From the NCBI GenBank assembly GCA_035582835.1, contig JAYKAV010002977.1, positions 62,001 through 126,000 on the forward strand: a DNA stretch of 64,000 bases, read 5' to 3'. Origin of the DNA: Phoebastria nigripes. Taxonomy: Eukaryota; Chordata; Aves; Procellariiformes; Diomedeidae. Under the pieces are notes generated by a model, which saw nothing but the letters and a program-made list of their open reading frames with translations, ran no database searches and was not told the DNA's origin. Shown here piece after piece: positions 24,828 through 34,599 of the stretch (the stretch's first letter is position 1; the number at the start of each line of letters is the position of its first letter). A program made the translations under genes and the position numbers.

Positions 24828-24880
24828 CAGCTACGTGTCTCTGTGCCTATAAAATGGTACAATAACAAAAATTTCTGTTT
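24828..24880 (+). repeat. MIR-like fragment
   Basis: gtgtctctgtgcctataaaatggtacaataa resembles the MIR core tail 'ctctgtgcctcagtttcctcatctgtaaaatgggataata' with a central deletion. Confidence 0.4.
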
Positions 24881-25589
24881 ACCCTGGTGATATCATTTTA
24901 AAGTTTGCAGATATATTGGTAGCTGTATATTGTGCAAGACAGTGAAGGAAGAGGCTCACTTTGTTTACTTGCTACTTACACAGAGTAATCTCTGTTGTTT
25001 AAAGTAACTGGTTAAAAGAGTAAAGACCATTTGGTTCACGAGAGAAACATTCCCGTATGAGGGACAGCACAGCACAAACTCATGTGGTTTGTCTAGGGCA
25101 GTCCCAGCTTACGCTGGTTGGATTCTTCACGTAAGGCAAAGTGTAGTCTTTTGTCTAGCATACAACCTGGCAAAGAAATCAGGGCTTTATAGCAGCCTAT
25201 AAAAATTCTGTTGCACTAGCAAAATTGATTAATGTTTAATTATGTTCAATGGAAAAAGATTTAAAAGTCCTAGGTTCTGACTTCCTAAATCGTTTCTACT
25301 ACAGATGCAATATGTTAAGATTTTTCTTGAACAATATTATCTATCAAGTCTATTAAGCTGTGTGAAATAGGGCCTGGATTTCTGCTCTCATTTCATGACA
25401 ATGGAAAGTGAGATAAGTAGATAGGAAAGAGAATTGTACTGTGGATCTGGGTGGGGGGTTTTTGAAAGTATAGCACAAAACTAGTTTTAGACAGGTCCAT
25501 GAAAGGTAGTCACCAAAACTGATCATTAAGTCTTCAAAAAGGCCGTTAATCATAATTATGGGTATTTGTACTCTCAGTATGCCATTTCT

Positions 25590-25850
25590 TAGGCTGTGTC
25601 TGTACAGCAGCGTGTGTCTGCGGTGCAATGGGGATGCAGCCAAACAATATGTAAACCAGTTACATTGGGCAATGGCAGCAGTCTGTCTTCAGAAGCACAG
25701 AGCACACAGTTCAAGCTGCGAAATTCATTCAGAAAGCTGAAAAAACAAGGAGGTTAACCTATGCTGAACTCAGTGTTGCTCTAGCTGGTTTAAAACCCAG
25801 GCTGTGTTTACACTAAAGTTTTGTAATGGTGGAGACACAAAAAACTGAGC
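25590..25850 (+). mobile_element. MITE-like relic(s) with 'ggctgtgtctacac' ends
   Basis: aggctgtgtctgtacagcag (25591) and caggctgtgtttacactaa (25798) match the end sequence of a DNA-transposon-derived repeat frequent in turtles and crocodilians. Between them, ggttaacctatgctgaactcag and gttgctctagctggttt also recall that family. Both ends are in the same direction, so this is probably two fragments or a nested copy rather than one intact element. Confidence 0.4.
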
Positions 25851-26531
25851 CTCAGCTTTGACTGTGCATGCCAGTAATTGGCAAAAAAATAAGCTGTCTA
25901 CCCTTGATCAAGGGAGAGGTGCTTGGACATGCACAGGGTATGACAGATAAGCTCTCGATATAGAAAAGCATTAGTAACTAGCCACCCAGGGAAGGTAACA
26001 GGCTAATCAGAAAACCCAATGAAAACAGAAATCTTTCAACAGACATAAAAACAATCCCTTTCATGCAGTTAAGCTGAGAAAACTTTATCTCATGTAGGTA
26101 ATGAAAAATACACATCCACTATGATAAACGTACATCTGCATACGGCTAGCAATTCACGTCTTCTTGTAATTACCTTTTCTCCTTGTTAGTTCTCCTTNTC
26201 TCTTTAACATGGTCATCCCATGGACGGTTCCATGAAGACAATCTTGAGAACAGAGAACTCGCTTCTAAAGAGAAGAGAAAACAAAAGGTTTCTTGAGGCT
26301 ATATTCGCCATACCATATACNCAGGTGACTTCACCCACCATCTAACTGCACTGGCTGATTTTAGCAGGAAAAAGGCAAAAGGCAAATATACTCTCTATAT
26401 CCACAAACTGGGAGATCGATAGGAGGATATTATGCTTTCAGACTGCATAAGAAAAAGGGAAAGATTAAATGCTTTTGCTTTTCTTTACTGTTGTTTAAAA
26501 GTCTTTGAGGAAACACTTGTTTTCCTTTTAG

Positions 26532-26575
26532 TGCACTTCTCCCAAATGGAAATGAAATGGGACATTCAAAAACAG
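26532..26575 (+). CDS. Candidate 44-nt micro-exon
   Basis: Acceptor ...acttgttttccttttag (to 26531) and donor GTAAGA (26576) flank 44 bases. Two of the three frames are open: one gives ALLPNGNEMGHSKT with a split codon at each end, the other HFSQMEMKWDIQKQ ending on a codon boundary. No protein was recognised, and the phase does not continue the 5558-5714 candidate without a stop. Short acceptor-donor pairs of this quality also occur by chance in 64 kb. Confidence 0.2.
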
Positions 26576-27819
26576 GTAAGAAGCATTAGCTCTATCTACA
26601 AATAACCAGTAAAGGATGAGATTTTCAAAAGCCCTGTTCATTGTTCAAAATTATGCATCTATAAATAATTTATTGTACAGCAAAGGTTTATCCAATTAAT
26701 ATTGGATAGTAAAGGGATGCAAACCCTTGATGTAAGATGTTCTAGACAATGAATTATTTGTGAACCAATTTTATCATTATGTTAGTGGCCACTTGCTATT
26801 CTTAAGTCTACACTTGTGTCACTGGCTACCTAATATTAAATAGTAAGGTTTTTGTTTCCTACTTGTTTTTTATTTTTCTGAACAAATATGTATAAATAAG
26901 TGTTAAGTTAATGGTACAAGTACAAATGAGCTTGTCTTGCCTTTTCTTACAAACTGAGTTAGGGCTTTTATTTCAGTATCTGTAAACATAAATTTGGAGT
27001 ATGCACTCAGTTCTGGTGGACAGAATGGCAGTTACCGATCAGCTCTCCGGCTGCAGGAAGACAAAACTGCCAAAGCAGAGACATTCCCAGTTTGGTGGAG
27101 AACATTGAGCTGTCTCTTGAGCTACGTATGCATCTGACAAAATTTGAGAAAAGTACTGGAATAAAACTCCTGCCTCCCAGGCCCACCACAGACACGACAC
27201 TCTGGCCAGACCTTCTGCCCTCAGCAAGTGGCAATTGCTTGAAGCAAAATACCATGCAGCCGTTCTCTCACTGAGGGCCTAAGACAAGCATTTTGATTTC
27301 CTTGAGCCCAAAGGTCTTCAGCACAATGACATGGTAATAGCTTTACAAGTGAACACTATCTCACTAGTGACTAGATATAGACCTGTTTTCGGAGAACTGC
27401 TCACACTGCCGTAAGTCTGTGTCATCATCTCTTCCATCAAACCCACACACACTGAAGGGGCCATAAAATCCATTCAAAGAGGAGAGTCCTCTTATAAACT
27501 TACAAGAAATAAAGCTCTGCAGGTCAAATCTTGATTCTAAATTGCATCCAAGTACCTTTTAAATTATAAAATTATGAGAGAGCTGAGCATTGTCATTATC
27601 ATTAGATGCCACTCCTGAAAATCGCTTGAGATTTGTTCCTAGGAGGGAAGTTACTGTTACAGAGATATTACAATTACTGAGTACGTTATATCATTTAAGT
27701 ATATATTTAGCTTAATTGTGGTAAAACTTGATAGTATTCTGTTGATTTCATAATTAGTAGAAAAACTGCAAAATAAAATACATGTTTTGGGGGACTGGGA
27801 ATTTGATGTGGTTTATAAT

Positions 27820-27975
27820 CAACAACATTGTTCACAATGACGGATCTCAGTATACAGAAATTATTTCACGTCGCAGCACTGGTGCTAACACTTGCTTTTC
27901 CACTCGCTTTTCATTACCATTGCAAAGTAGTTTTCATAGACAGTGCTTATTTTAGTCATGGCAGAAACTAATGAA
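27820..27975. promoter_or_regulatory. Enhancer-like segment with inverted SOX-type motif (candidate)
   Basis: The inverted pair cattgt-tc-acaatg at 27826-27839 has the form of a SOX dimer site. It is followed by an E-box-like cagcactggtg and attaccattgcaaagtag, then low-repeat DNA. Inference from motif density only. Confidence 0.3.
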
Positions 27976-28254
27976 TTTTTCAGACTTGTGTCTGGGTTTT
28001 ATTATTCTCCTATACAATCTTTTATTATACTCCTGCAAAATCTGGTTTTTATGTATTGTACTATCAAAGAGTGGGCTGAGGATGCCCTTAGTTCCCTTTG
28101 AATCTTTTTTACAACTTTATAATTCAGAAATTTAAACTTCTCTTTACCCATTATGAACTGCTAACCTCTGAGTCTGGCCTTGCTTCTCCCCCTGGGTCAC
28201 TGTGAAAATTATCTGCACTTCGGTGGCATCCAGAGCCTCTCTGCTTTGGCTCTG

Positions 28255-28335
28255 TTGTACTAAACAATGTAAAAACGAGGCTGTAAATAGTCCCACTCTC
28301 AAGAGCCTGCAGTCTGGTATGTTTACAGGACAGAT
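28255..28335 (+). repeat. Sauropsid SINE/MIR-like 3' portion
   Basis: tgtactaaacaatgtaaaaacgaggctgtaaatagtcccactctcaagagcctgcagtctgg follows the consensus 'gtgctaggcactgtacaaaca...gacagtcccagccccaaagagcttacaatct' in order and spacing (quoted in part). Old and divergent. Confidence 0.55.
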
Positions 28336-29382
28336 TTTAGCAAAGTAAAGAGACGGTTGAGCTAATTCATTTCAAGCTAACATTCACATCTCTACTCCTT
28401 ACGGGAGCGTAAGCAAGATCTAAGTCAGTAAGACAATGGAGATGGGAGGAGGTGCTAAATAAGTGATAGGAAAAGGGAAACTCATAATTCCTCCCTCCAC
28501 ATGGCTGACATGAACGTGGTAGTCACAGCAAGAGATCCAGCAGAGAAGACAAGGCATTTTGTGTGAGCGACTGTCAGTCTGAACATCATTTTGCCCTTTC
28601 TGAAAAATCGTCCTTTGAAGAGACATGAACGCCACCGTAGTGATTCACAGCCCTGTTAGATGTCAAAGCTGCTGGAGAACCTCGCCATAAGGCGAAACAT
28701 GTGGCTACCCCAGTGCCCAGGGAAGACGGCNGCGCTGAATGTATTGATTAACTTTGTGCTGTTTTCTAGAGGAATGTAAAGAGGTAAAAAAATCTGAAAG
28801 GGAAGAAGAAATGCAGTTTGGCTGATAAAGCAAGGAACAAGCAGCCAACAGACTCTAAACGTTACTCCTTATTTCCTCTGCTGCTTTCACTTGGTCAGTT
28901 CATTTTGCTCCATGGATCGATTTCCTTATTGGAAAAAAAAAAGACTGACAAAGGTCTTCCTTACCTCTGTCTTTTCCGTTGTACCTTGTGGGATCTGTGA
29001 GTGGAAAGAAGATGTTGCAGATGTGTAATGTGTGATTGCTGTTGTGTACATAGCTATCTCTTGTTACGGATTAGGTGGAGATAGCCTTTCCCCTAGAAAG
29101 TATATCGTGAGTGCTGAGCAGGCAGACCCCAACACAGAAGTTGTCCAATATAAAGGTGTGGAGAGAACAGCGTTAAGGGAAGTTCTGTGTGTATGCTCTA
29201 AATTTGCTGTTTCTTCCTTGCACAGATGAGGTTTGAGCGAGTACCACTTAATGCAGAACAGAGGAAGAAAGGAAAGATATTGTAGCGGTAGAAAGGTAGA
29301 CACTGTAGTGAAGAAAGGCTTTAGAAAACTAAATGCAATTGAAACAGTAGAAAATTGAGACCTTCACATGAGTAAAACAATG

Positions 29383-29419
29383 GTTTTTTCCCTCCTATCA
29401 TCTGTTGTTACAGGTAAGT
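29383..29419 (+). other. Candidate recursive splice site (acceptor fused to donor)
   Basis: A strong pyrimidine tract ggttttttccctcctatcat and tctgttgttaCAG is followed immediately by GTAAGT (29414-29419). Acceptor and donor are juxtaposed with no exon between. This is the consensus form of a recursive splice site, known from very long introns in flies and in vertebrate neuronal genes. In vertebrates such sites usually define a short exon with a second downstream donor; the best nearby word is GTAAGA at 29830. A plus-strand long-intron host would be implied but is not shown. Confidence 0.4.
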
Positions 29420-29429
29420 GCTGCTTACC

Positions 29430-31240
29430 TATTCCATGCTCCTCACGCAGCCTCACACTTCTACTGTCCTGGCTGGTTTTTTTGGAAACACTAAAATAAT
29501 GACAGTGGAAAGGCAATAATGCTGGCATTTAACGTTGCAAAGAGCAGATGCAGTTAAAGCGTTTATTTAACTTGAGGGTGGATAACCCTCCCAAGTGNGA
29601 GCCACGTACTGACAGTTGTAGGACATGGACTGTGTATCTCAGAATACCAAAGGAAAAGCCCACCCTGGGAGTAGTTCCCTGGTAAAAGATGGTAGCTGCT
29701 CTACACGGACCCCAGATCTCCTTCAGAGCAGGGTTAGCTAGCCAGCAGTGTCCCCAGCTCACTCCTTACAGACAGGGATATAGCTGGGGGGAGGAGATCG
29801 CCCACATACGTTGCCCTACTGGTGAAATGCAAGTAAGACTCACCAGTTATTTCTTCTGTTCGAAAACTGCCAAATATCGAGTAAACATGCACAAACCAAC
29901 TTGTCGACTTGTACAAGCTTTCTGGGGAGAAAAGTAACAAATGGGCAGTCAGGTGGAGAAGGATATAAAGGTACATAGAACAATCCCATAAGAAGCCAGA
30001 CTTTTACTTCCACTGTTTATGGCAGTGATCTTCTACATGTGAACACCAACGCTGCACTAATTCATGTAAGAATGATGCATGCCTTACTATAGGTTAAGGT
30101 AATGTGACAACTTAGACAACNTTGCAGACCACAGTTAATTTCAGGTTCTGTAAAACGGTTGGCATCTACATACTTTACGACCATACTTCAAGCAGCTTAA
30201 TAGAAAATTATAACATGATTTTTAATAGCATAACCTATAATTTATTTTTCATTAACTACTCAAGTTCAGTTTTGATACTGTAAAACTAAATGCATTTTTT
30301 AAGCTTTTACTTTCATCAATCATTTGATTTTCTGACACGTGGCATATCTAATTCAANGGTATTGGCTGCTCTGTTTTTAAATAATATTCTGTTTTCCAGA
30401 ATACCAGTATGATTGTATTTAGACATCTTTAAAAAATGTAGTGACAGCAATTTCAATCAAAAATGAGAGAAAAAAAAAAGACCTTCTTTACAATGAATAG
30501 CAGCAACTGAAACAAGTTAGAAATAAGGAGGGCAAAACCAGTATTGGAATACTTTGGTTTCATTCATACTGAAGTTTGTGGTGTTGCGGAAGAATTATAT
30601 GGGCCTTGTATATAAGTTAATACTGCAGTAGATCACCATTGCCATCTCCTGGTAAATAAACCATATAACTGTATTCTGGAGCTTTTTCTAAACAGTCATA
30701 TATTGTACAACTGTAGAGAGATTACACCATAAACAGGCAATAAAGGATTTAGGGTATTTATTGTGAGACTATCATTGCATTTTTATTCTTTGCTCACATA
30801 AGACCTTTATAAAGAACTGCATTACAGTTGATAAATAGTGGCATTTGTTCCAATGCACTCTTTATGCTGAAAAGAAATACTGCTTGTTATGACTCTGTAA
30901 ATTAAGGTAAGAAGATGGGTATTGTTGTGATTGAAACAAATACCAGGGCTGCTTAAGAAAAACTCACCATAACCAAAACAAATATACACGCAGACAGAAG
31001 GCATTAGTTTCCGCTGTATTGTGATGGGACTGTGCTATGGTAGTCAGCCAAGACAATGTCAAATAACGTTAAGCCACACTGTGAAGCGACAGTAGGGATA
31101 ACAGGAGTGACAACAATAAACTGTCATTGCGCTTTCTGGTATTTTTAATCCTTTTATTTTCTTGCCATTTCCATTGTCCTTCCCACTGTCATTTCCCATT
31201 CCACTCCCTCTCTCTCATCTACGCTCCCTTTTCGTCTTTG
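29430..31240. other. Non-coding DNA, no gene seen
   Basis: Several 60-82 codon frames overlap between 29.0 and 30.0 kb on both strands; none has domain content. An enhancer-like segment near 30.6 kb is listed separately. Confidence 0.5.
30550..30685. promoter_or_regulatory. Enhancer-like non-coding segment (candidate)
   Basis: Low-repeat sequence with tactttggtttcattca, gtggtgttgcggaagaatta and ccattgccatctcctgg (a YY1/CTCF-like word). Conservation is inferred, not tested. Confidence 0.2.
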
Positions 31241-31245
31241 TGCAG

Positions 31246-31570
31246 CTACCTGAAACCTCCTCGTAAACAATACATGTCCTCTCCTGCTCGGAGGGGCAAG
31301 GAGTGGGCTGATCCTGAAGCCAGCGTGAACAACCCCCTCCCCAGCAGAACTGCCCGTGTGTCTCGCCAACGCCTGCAAATACTCACCTTGCTGTGCAAGC
31401 TCACAGTCACGTGGGGAAGGAGAATGAGATGTGTCTACAACTCATTACCCTTCGGACCAGAGTGCAGCGTTCAATGTGATGTTGAGCCTTGATAAATCAT
31501 CCTTTCAATCAAATCAGTAAGCAGAGAGAAATGCTGTCTAACTGGCAATAAATTTCAGACAAGTTCAGCA
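31246..31570 (+). CDS. Candidate terminal exon with 81-codon frame and poly(A) signal
   Basis: A long pyrimidine-rich tract (about 31185-31240, ending cgtctttgtgCAG) is followed by an open frame of 81 codons to TGA at 31490-31492. The segment begins YLKPPRKQYMSSPARRGKEW and is basic, Pro/Ser-rich in its first half and Cys-containing near the end. AATAAA lies at 31547-31552, and a U/GU-rich run (ttgctttgtttgtgtattg, about 31602-31620) follows at a suitable distance for a downstream poly(A) element. So acceptor, stop, poly(A) signal and downstream element occur in the expected order. No protein family was recognised, and it could be the last exon of a long non-coding RNA. Local GC is higher than in the flanks. 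Joining in phase 0 from 5714 would stop after six codons. Confidence 0.3.
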
Positions 31571-32227
31571 AGGAGTGACAGATTAGTCGAAAGCTTGTGC
31601 CTTGCTTTGTTTGTGTATTGTTTTTGCAGTGCTTCTCTCTGCAACAGAGAAAGTGAGTTCCTTTACTCGCAGCTGCGTATCTACTGCCAGCATTGCCAAT
31701 TAATATGACAGGGAACAACCCCTTTAACAAGTTTTTGCTTTTTCCCATGGAAGCAGAAGAAACGTTTGTAACATTCTGGAAGAAACTAGGGCTGAAGGTT
31801 TTCTGGTAACACTGAACTTTCTGAAGCCAGAGCTGCACCATGAAGAGCATCTACTTAAGAGCGGCCTTTGCAGTGGTGACAATTCAGTTTGTTTCTTTCA
31901 GCTCAGCAGCCCCATAGCCGATGAAGTGGATGGGGTCAATGACAAACACTGAAAAAGAGGGTGATAAATGTGGGCAAGTGCAATGGCATTTTAGAGCTGC
32001 CATGGTGTCAGAAAGAGTAAAGATTAACTGAAGCTCAGAAAGAGCTGCGAAAAGTTACTGGCTGTAGATACCTGGAAGGAAAGGAGAGCTTTGGAACAGG
32101 AGAGAGAACGGCGTCTTGAGGGACTAACGAGAACACTTCTTTTTCTCATCAACCTAGTACTCTCACAAGGGGACACAGACTTGGTCTTGGACTCACTAAG
32201 GAATTTAGAAACCAGAGTCTATGGCAG

Positions 32228-32312
32228 GTTACACTTAATGATCATAATAGCTATTAAGGCCAAAAGGGACTGGGAAACACAAGCTTAATTATTAGACTAT
32301 CCCAGGGGATCT
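32228..32312 (-). repeat. CR1 LINE 3' end fragment, reverse orientation
   Basis: ctattaaggccaaaagggactgg...attagactatcccagg matches the reverse complement of the turtle/crocodilian CR1 end (tttaaggccagaagggaccat...tctagtctgacctcctg). Divergent but ordered. Confidence 0.55.
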
Positions 32313-33718
32313 GGAATCAACACACAATGATAATGGTATCTCCAGTCATTGTTATTAGATTATGTCTAGAAACTTTTCCCTGAAGCAACACTGTAATTAT
32401 GTATTTATTAATTTATTTTTAATTGGTTTAGCTGTTCTCCACTCTTTAAAAAAATATGAATACTTTCTATGAAAAAGAAATTCAAAACAAAGTCACCTCA
32501 TCAAGGAAATGGGTAAAAACAGCTTCCTTTGGAAATTACAAGGAAAAATATAAATGCCTCTTAGGGAAAAGGAGAAGACAGAAGAAAATTAGAAGCTGAG
32601 ATATACTCCCCTTTCTACACAGAGTGGCAGTCAGGTCTGCAGCTGAAAAGAAATCAAGGACCTGCTCATTCTAAGGGTTTGAGAAGAATATGTGCCCCTC
32701 AAGGAAACCTGGGCTTAAAACAAGCTAGAATAAAAATGGGGAATGCAATTCCCACTGCTCTGTCCATGATAAGGTACCAGGTTTCCATGAGACACGTCAC
32801 AGAACGTGCTTCTGTTGCCTCTCATGCCCTTGCAGGGTCTAAAGATGAAAGTTGGAGTGCAGTGTAAATCTGATCCTATATGTATGTTTTGGCAGCCGAG
32901 GTTGCTCTAAAACATTTTCCAGACCTGGAACATCCCTCTGTCTTTGACCTGTAGCAAGTACAGCAATGCTACACCTATCAATGGGCAGATAATAACTGGA
33001 ATGAATTACCATTTCAGGCAGTGAAATGCAAGATGAATTAAGGAAACAATAGTCACAAGCACTGGTTTGTGTAGCTACAGTACCACAGGCACGCGGTCTT
33101 CCAAGGCACAGAGCTAGATGCCACTCTATTTGCAATGTCCACAGACCCATTCACTCCTCAATCAGCTCCTTTCTAAGAAAAAATGTTTTACAATATCAAA
33201 CCAGCCAGCACTATACATTCTGGGCAGTGCTATCATGGGTTGGCAAACTTAAGACACAAAAAATGAAGGTTCAATGACATTGAGCATCAAACGCATGCAG
33301 GACAACAGTAACAAATGTTGCAGTTAATTGCTGCTGGTGCAGGTTCACGCACTTACTGATCCCTGCCTAGTTGACAGCACCTGCATTGATGAATAATGCT
33401 TGTCTGTTATTTGCACGTGTTGGAACCAGTACAAGGAGATCAACTCAAGGCAGATTCAAACTGTTATCATTTTCATTTCTTCCAGTGCTAAATTTCCTGT
33501 CAAGGAGGAAATAAATTTTGACTATTCTCTTCCATTTACCTTGGCTACTTCCTTATGGGAAACAGTTTGACTTGGCATGCTGGAGTCATTAACCACAGAT
33601 TGACTGTCATCAGTTCCTACAAATCATCCAGCTATAAAACTGAAAACATGAGGATTCTCAGAGGCATTAAGTTTGCAGTGGCATGAGAAGAAATGTGGAT
33701 AACCTGAAATCTTTAGGG

Positions 33719-33768
33719 AATATACATACATACACACACACATATATATGAGAGAGAGAGCGCGCACC
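33719..33768 (+). repeat. Compound microsatellite (TACA/CA/TA/GA/GC)
   Basis: tatacatacatacacacaca is followed by catatatatg, then agagagagag and a short cgcgc run. Seen directly. Confidence 0.9.
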
Positions 33769-34147
33769 TCAGTCTACACTAGTAACCACATTCTATTTCC
33801 AAGGCTATCCATGCATCAAGAAAGGAAAGAAACTCTCTGATCTTTTTTTAATGGTTTTTAGCTCTAAAAATCAGGAGGTGGAAAATAACCGTAAGCAGGT
33901 TCTTTGCACAATATAAGTGAGGGCTGCAAGACTGACCTCCCCCTTTCCCTTGAGACTTCATTTTCAGTAATTGTGCTTAAAATATATTCCTTAAAGAAAA
34001 GGAGGAGGCAGTAAGGGGAGACAGGGATAAAACAGTATTTCAAAGACTTAATGAAACACAGATCATTGCTGACTGTCCATCTTATCTTCCTATGTCACAT
34101 TTTTGAGGATTGTGAGTTTACTATCAAGCACTGCATATTTTCCTTAG

Positions 34148-34595
34148 CATGCATGAGTGGGAAGACAAAGATTCAAGCCTTTACATTCTAAAAGAAGGAC
34201 GTTTTAATACAGTCTTTGGGACAGATAAGTCAGAGGTACATTCGAGAAATGCAGAAAAATGTGTCTTCATAGAATTGACTGTACTATCTAACAAGACCTA
34301 TATAGCAGGATTATACTCTATGGCTTACAAGAGTATTGATCTGTGTGTACTCCTCAGTGGTGTTACATTCATTTTAACATTGATCCCCGTTTCATTACGC
34401 CACTGCATCATGCACTCTCAGTGTCATCTCAGTGCCCCTCTAACATCNGAGTGCCTTCTGTTGCTGTCAAGATGTACCGATGCGTTGTGCAGCTTGCAAT
34501 TCAAAACATCAGTTTCAAAGCCCATTTATTCACACATGCACCCCCCTTTTAAAATAATACCAAGGACCTACCATGCCTTAACCCTCCAAAGCAAG
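34148..34595 (+). CDS. Candidate 448-bp exon, open throughout
   Basis: Acceptor gcatattttccttag (to 34147) and donor AAG|GTAAAT at 34596 bracket 448 bases with one frame open across the whole interval (149 codons after the first base). The product starts MHEWEDKDSSLYILKEG and has a hydrophobic stretch IDLCVLLSGVTFILTLIPV near residues 62-80 that could pass as a membrane segment. No family was recognised. A frame of this length is roughly what chance could produce once in such a window, the pyrimidine tract is short, and a second frame (34343-34552) is also open, so I treat it as speculative. Confidence 0.2.
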
Positions 34596-34599
34596 GTAA

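Larger units (their letters stand above)
22790..26530. other. Non-coding DNA with scattered repeat fossils
   Basis: No exon was recognised. Repeat fragments near 24.4, 24.8 and 25.6-25.85 kb are listed separately. An ATGCAAAT octamer lies near 24311 and a T13 run near 23345. Confidence 0.5.
26580..29380. other. Non-coding DNA, no gene seen
   Basis: AT-rich with an enhancer-like segment near 27.85 kb and a SINE fossil near 28.3 kb. The overlapping open frames at 27007-27274 lie on both strands and look like chance. Confidence 0.5.
31575..34140. other. Non-coding DNA, no gene seen
   Basis: Contains a reverse-oriented CR1 fragment near 32.25 kb and a compound microsatellite at 33719-33768. An acceptor-like ttgcctctcatgcccttgcag near 32835 has no matching donor. 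Confidence 0.5.

Noticed and set aside
31094..31105. TAGGGATAACAGG-like word resembling part of a homing endonuclease (I-SceI) site
   Set aside because: Only the first part of the 18-bp site matches and the rest diverges; no endonuclease gene or intron context exists here, so it is coincidence.
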